Assembly (NCBI GenBank): GCA_019671005.1
Contig: CM033726.1
Coordinates: 19,837,608-19,901,607, forward strand
Source: Hibiscus mutabilis
Lineage: Eukaryota; Streptophyta; Magnoliopsida; Malvales; Malvaceae
Reading direction: 5' to 3'
DNA length: 64,000 nucleotides
Below the pieces are notes generated by a model. The model saw only the letters and a list, made by a program, of their open reading frames with translations. It did no database searches and was not told where the DNA came from. The position numbers and the translations under genes are program-made. Of the stretch, positions 59,744 to 64,000 are shown one piece after another (positions within the stretch are counted from its first letter, which is position 1; each line of letters opens with the position of its first letter).

Positions 59744-60358
59744 TGTATACCAAGTTGGTAACCAAGTCATTTGGCATCCACTTTTCCTTCCAACGACAAG
59801 CCATTTGAGCACACATCGCTTCATGACATCAGTCCTGACCAGAATCGATCTTCTCTGTGGCTCAATTATTCTACCATCACACTTTTGTTTTATGGAATCA
59901 GCTTTCATTCCTTGGCAATTCAATGCCAGGTTCTCATCCAAAATGGATTCCATTGACTCAACTACATGGTATTCTTCAATTTTGTCTACACATTTAAGAG
60001 CTTTAAAAATGTCAACAATAATATCTGCTTGTTTTACTAAGGTAGGGTTGGCAAATGATTGCTCTACTGGTTTTGTCGAGGTGGTGTTGGCATCCGGCTG
60101 CTTTCTGGAATTGGATAGCAGTCTGACATCAGATAGTGCTATGGCATCATCATCCTCTGCCTCTTCTTTCTCTACTTCCTTGGATTCACCTACTGGCACT
60201 GGTTTCTCTTTCTGGCAAATAATCAGCTGCTTGCCTTCGTCTTTTTGGTTTGGAACTTCAGAATCCCCTTCTGTCTTGGCATCAAACTTGGTAACATTAT
60301 CTAGCTTTGCCTCGATATTGTTGTGTTTAGGATCCTTGCCCTCAAATTTTTTCCTCAC
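59744..60358 (-). pseudogene. Athila-out linker after Gag and stub of the region after protease
   Basis: The minus strand is open from 60358 for about 200 codons: acidic, Lys/Glu-rich text (KEVEKEEAEDDDAIALSDV), then IIVDIFKALKCVDKIEEYHV. The latter resembles the stretch just after protease in Athila (compare NVFQTLRHVDDPEEC in Athila-in). No protease active site lies between, so I infer a second deletion. The frame differs from the Gag segment upstream. It ends at the Tekay-3 junction, where CCAAGTTGGTAACC occurs twice (59724-59737, 59750-59763). Confidence 0.6.
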
Positions 60359-60395
60359 ACTCTATTACCACTAATGAGTCTAATGTACCTGTTGT

Positions 60396-61259
60396 TTAAT
60401 ACTCTTCACCTGCATAATATATTGATTCAAGTGTGTTAGGAAAAACCCGATACTCGTAATGTTGATTATGAATTCCTTGAGGAGCAGATGGAGGAAGAAA
60501 ATTGCCAGCTTGTTGATGTAGCGTTGCCATGGCATTTTGATCGTTACCAATAACCAAAGCGTTTGCCACCTCATGCTGCCTTGTTGGAAGCTCTATCTCA
60601 TTCTCTTGAGGCATGCCATTCATGACATTTGCAAGCCTCCTGAGTTGTTCTTCCAAGCCTCTCATAGCATCCATGGCTTCTTCAAATGCGTCTCCAATGT
60701 AATTTGTTTGCTCTTGAGTTGGATTGTTGTGCATCGGCATTTCTGGAGGCAATTCTACCATGGCAAATGACTCGTTGTATCCATAAGGATCTGTCACTGA
60801 TTTCTCATAAAGAATGCTGCCTTGGGATGGCATTTGTTTGAAGACCGGTGGTGCAGCAAGGTTGTTAGATGCATAAAAATAATCATCGTCTTGATCATTC
60901 CAAAAAATATTTTACTGCTGGTTCCATCCTTGGTTGAAGTTGTAGGAGGAAGGGTTGTTCACATTACAGTGCCCCGTGTAACAATAGGAATTAGGGTTGA
61001 AAGGGAAATTGTCAAACGAGTGGCATCCTCTACAATATGCACAAACAACGGGTGTTGCTTGCCATTTGCTGAACTTGTTAGGCACTTGCATTGATGTAAT
61101 CATGTTTTTTAGTTCAGAAATCTGTGTCGATAGTGTTGTATAGGCATCCTCTTCATGCTTTTCATATCGTCTTTGCTCATGGATAGCTTTTGGAGTTGGA
61201 TATTGGTAGTCATAAGTGGGAAAAATGTAGTCATCATCATACCATATGTGGCTGCCCAT
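60396..61259 (-). pseudogene. Athila-out truncated gag starting just before the zinc knuckle
   Basis: A minus-strand ATG at 61259 gives MGSHIWYDDDYIFPTYDY, a coiled-coil-like STQISELKNMITSMQ (compare the pre-knuckle segment of Athila-in) and a Cys/His cluster starting CAYCRGCHSF at residue 73. NPSSYNFNQGW then matches the Athila phrase after the knuckle. One stop at 60912 lies inside an otherwise open frame to 60396. The 60833-60396 stretch is Gln/Asn-rich with LEEQLRRLANVM. The capsid core (about 220 residues in Athila-in) is absent, so this is a short Gag derivative. It lies about 90 bp after the PBS. Confidence 0.7.
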
Positions 61260-61348
61260 ACTCTTCTTTGTATCTTTCCTAAAAAAGAAAAATTAATAAT
61301 CAAAACAAAAAAACAAGTAAAAATTAAAGTAATAAATTCCGTCGCAAT

Positions 61349-61366
61349 CCCCGGCAATGGCGCCAA
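61349..61366 (-). promoter_or_regulatory. Athila-out primer-binding site (tRNA-Asp)
   Basis: The minus strand reads TGGCGCCATTGCCGGGGA, identical to the Athila-in site, six bases from the LTR. Confidence 0.9.
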
Positions 61367-61372
61367 AAATTT

Positions 61373-62992
61373 GTAGACTCTCTAAGTGAATGCTGGCAAA
61401 AGGGCTAGAAGATATGTATTGGAAAAGTATAAAACAGTGCCAAGACGAGTCTTTGCATACAAGTATACACGGTTTGCAAGTAATACAACAGTTAAGCCGA
61501 GTATCGATCCCATAGAGATTAACTTGGAATTTAATTATCTTTGATTGTTAATTGCCTTGAGAAAAAGTTGTTTTGTTTTGAAGTTGGTTTTGGAAATAAT
61601 TGAATAGAAAAGAAATAAAAGTAAAGTAAAGACGTTGGCAAGGAAGGTGGTTTAATGAATGATGAGCGTTGGGAGGGAATGCCTAGTTTTCACGGTATTC
61701 ATGTCGTGCCAGCCTTTAATAACAACCTATCTTGGCATTGTTTGCCGAGCAGATTCAAAATTGGCAAAGCCTCTCTCGATTGTCATTGCCCTAAATTGAT
61801 CATGTAAAAACCCCTATATCTCTACAGTGCATGCTTTTAAATAAACCAATTTGATTAAAATCCAATCTATACTCCTAAGGGGTAGATTTCACTCCTGAAG
61901 TAAGTTCATCTACTTGAACGACTTCGCTCGAAGCTTTTCTCCTTAGTATTCAACAACTTAATAGTTACCACCCCAAGTCTGTTAAGATATTGAGGAGCAA
62001 TAGGCCAATAGTGTCAGCTCTCTCTTGGCATAGTATTTATGAAATAGTAAAGTATGCGGAATAGATAAAACAATGCCAAAGCAGATTCATTATTAAAAAC
62101 TAAAACATAAAACAACGTTCAACGCAAACATCCCCCACCAACTATTAGATTAGTTCATGGTGAGGGATTTAACCAAGAAAACCATAAACGTTTTCAAAAT
62201 ACATCATCATTAAAAATAAGATAAAAATAACTCGAAAGAGGGAATGGGCGAGAAGGGGTCTCTCGATGCAGCCCTTCAAGATCTAGGCTCTCGGCCAAGT
62301 TGGTCGAACCACCCTTCCTAGGTGCACCCGGTTGTGAATCATCTTACACTCCAACTCCTCGCTCGATCACCCGGAATAACTCTCCTCTAAAGCCCTCCTC
62401 CAATGCTTGCTTGGTTGGTGTTTAAATAGGGGTGCAAGGAAGGGATAGGATTAGCTCCTCATTTGAATTTTAAATGCTGAAGGGATAAGAGATGGTCATC
62501 TTATCCAAGTTTGAATGAGAGCTAATCAGGCTAGGGCTGATGTCATACTACCGACGTTGCCTTGACATCCAAGCTTGGCAAGAATCTGCCATCCAATTTT
62601 TGCACCATCTTATCCGCTATTTTTTTGGAGATTGATCCAATAGCTATCTTTTCGGTGCCTGATCTTGTCCTATTTTTTCGAAGTTCAACAGCTTCTTGGC
62701 ATGGCATCAAGTTCACTTCACTACCAATCGGTGCTTAGCATTGTCTGGTCTATATGTTTCAACAACACTCAGCATTCTCTCTGGCATTCCTTACTGCGCT
62801 ACTTTTCTGTGCCAAATATTATGCCAAACATGCAAAATTTCCAACAAAACAACTCTTCGCACTGACATAGACATAATTCTAAACTCCTTATGAAAATGCA
62901 TGATTTTATCATCCTAGTGCAACTAAATGTACCTAAAAAAGCAAAAGCATTGTAATATTGGCGTTAAAAACAGTACTTTTAGAGAGGTAACA
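61373..62992 (-). repeat. Athila-out 5' LTR (1.62 kb)
   Basis: On the plus strand it starts TGTAGACTCTCTAAGTG and ends GAGAGGTAACA. It pairs with 23225-23286 plus 35579-37123. The minus-strand TATTTAAAC at about 62420 parallels the TATA candidate of the other copy. Confidence 0.92.
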
Positions 62993-63290
62993 TAGGTAAT
63001 TGATGGCATTACTTCTTGGAAGCTAATGGTGGCACTCCCTCTTGGAGGTAAATGGTGTCACTTCATCTTGAAGGCAAATGGTGACACTCCTTCTTGGAGG
63101 CGAATAGTGTTGGCACTCCGTCTTGGAGGCAAATGATGACACTTGCTCTTGGAGGTAAATGATGGCACTCCGTTTTGGAGGCAAATGGTGTCAATCTGTC
63201 ATGGAGGCGAATGGTGGCACTTTATCTTAGAGTTGAATTATGACACTCTGTCTTGGAGGTGAGTAGTGGCACTCTGTCTTGAAGACGAGA
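62993..63290 (-). repeat. Tat B tandem array, right half
   Basis: Resumes the 30-bp array cut at 23224 (AGGTAATTGATGGCATTACTT, then GGCACTCCNTCTTGGAGG units, about nine copies). Confidence 0.85.
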
Positions 63291-64000
63291 ATTATGTTTT
63301 GAGGGAAACAGTCTTAAGGGAGACGAAGTTGTGTTCCAAGGGAAATGATCTCAAGGGAGGCAATGTATTACTTAAAGAGAAATTGTCTCGAAGGAGACAA
63401 ATTTGTTTCAAGGGAGATAAAATTGTTTCAAGGGAAACTGTCTCAAGGAAGACATGAATTGTGAACGATCTCAAGGGAGACAAGAATTGTGTTTCAAGAG
63501 AAACGATCTTAAAAACATAAAGAGATTTTGAAAATTAATATCTCAAGAGAGGTTTGAGAAAATGTCCTAAGGAGAGGAAAATCATTTACTGAAGAATCGC
63601 TTTCTAGGGAGATCCGAAAAAGTGTCCTCAAGAGAGGAAAGTCATTTACTTGAAGAAAACATCCTTGAGAGAGGATTGTGAAAGTTTGAAGCAATTTTTT
63701 AAATGTCCTCAAAAGTGGCTTTGAAAATGAATGTATCTCAGGAGAGATTTAGGAAAGTATCTTCAAGAAAGGATAGCCATTTTAAGAAAAACATCTTGTG
63801 AAAGTTTGAAAACGTTTCACATGAATGACTTTTGAAAAAAATCCTCGAGAGAGGATTGTTGACGTTCAAAAATGTTTCAGAAAAGCAATTTTTTGAAAAA
63901 TGTCCTCAAGAGAGGAGAATTGAAATTTGTTGAAAATGTTAGAAAACATCTTAAATGAGTGTCACAAACATCATACCTTAAAATTGATGGACCTTGTACA
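63291..64000 (-). repeat. Tat B 3'UTR, second and third repeat types
   Basis: From 63291 to about 63510, units built on TCTCAAGGGAGACAA and TTTCAAGGGAAAC recur every 20-45 bp. From about 63535, longer units of 60-75 bp built on GTCCTCAAGAGAGGAAA and TTTGAAAATG follow to the window end. Reading frames through them are artefacts. Pol of Tat B should follow beyond 64000. Confidence 0.7.

Larger units (their letters stand above)
23225..62992 (-). mobile_element. Athila-out: minus-strand Athila-lineage element hosting three later insertions
   Basis: The 5' LTR is 62992-61373 and the 3' LTR is 37123-23225, split by Tekay-2. Both start TGTAGACTCTCTAAGTGAATGCTG on the plus strand and end GAGAGGTAACA. 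The flanks are GAGGT and TAGGT, a 4-of-5 target duplication inside the Tat B array. The PBS fits tRNA-Asp. What remains of coding is the Gag zinc-knuckle region, a linker, a stub of the region after protease, and an env-like ORF. The Gag capsid part, protease core, RT, RNase H and integrase are absent. Tekay-3 lies where pol should be. Confidence 0.85.

Noticed and set aside
63266..63712. Frames with repeated RET/SLET text
   Set aside because: Periodic translation of the Tat B repeat types.
1..64000. Endogenous pararetrovirus (caulimovirid) as source of the RT/RNase H text
   Set aside because: Every RT block seen is tied to an integrase, LTRs, or a copia or gypsy order; no movement-protein or coat-protein text was found.
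1..64000. Host genes, tRNA or rRNA genes
   Set aside because: All coding-like text belongs to retrotransposon domains; I saw no exon structure, cloverleaf or rRNA motif. The tRNA-like words are primer-binding sites.

Overview
The window is plant nuclear DNA made almost entirely of nested LTR retrotransposons. I found no host protein gene, rRNA gene, tRNA gene or CRISPR array. Several things point to an angiosperm, probably a eudicot. Ty1/copia and Ty3/gypsy elements sit inside one another, primer sites match tRNA-iMet and tRNA-Asp, the lineages (Tekay/Del chromoviruses, Athila, Tat/Ogre, SIRE) are plant lineages, and non-coding parts are AT-rich. I cannot place family or species. Such dense nesting usually marks gene-poor heterochromatin.

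Left part (1-20908). Tat A is the 3' half of a plus-strand Tat/Ogre-type gypsy element (1-6710): extra RNase H, integrase, a hairpin-rich tandem array and a 2.95-kb LTR. It abuts a copia integrase scrap (6721-7375). Next is the 3' part of a minus-strand SIRE-like copia element (7376-12066) with a 1.07-kb LTR, a decayed extra env-like ORF, RNase H and RT. Tekay-1, a plus-strand chromovirus (12067-20600), split that RT. Its 5' LTR is whole, its polyprotein is riddled with stops, and its 3' LTR is cut off and joined to an inverted scrap of another LTR (20601-20908).

Right part (20909-64000) is a nest up to four deep. Tat B (minus; LTR 20909-22597) carries tandem arrays after its polypurine tract. 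Athila-out (minus, 23225-62992) inserted into that array, so the array resumes at 62993. Tekay-2 (minus, 23287-35573, TSD ATAAA) inserted into the 3' LTR of Athila-out. Its body holds Tekay-3 (40345-59743), two LTRs of over 4 kb flanking only 234 bp. Athila-in (plus, 42097-52232) sits in the left Tekay-3 LTR.

How the parts work: these are copies of replication units. The LTR supplies promoter and polyadenylation, the PBS and PPT prime reverse transcription, Gag packages RNA, and protease, RT, RNase H and integrase copy and insert it. None looks autonomous. Athila-in lacks RT and RNase H. Athila-out lacks the Gag capsid region and nearly all of pol. Tekay-3 has no coding capacity. Tekay-1, Tekay-2 and SIRE carry stops and frameshifts.

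Most striking signals: (i) family-specific short palindromic motifs scattered through LTR and coding DNA alike (GCCNCGGCAAC in Athila-in, GTATCGGTAC/GTACCG in SIRE); (ii) a related env-like third ORF in both a copia and two gypsy elements; (iii) Tekay-3, an almost LTR-only element with a 70-bp array of different length in its two LTRs.
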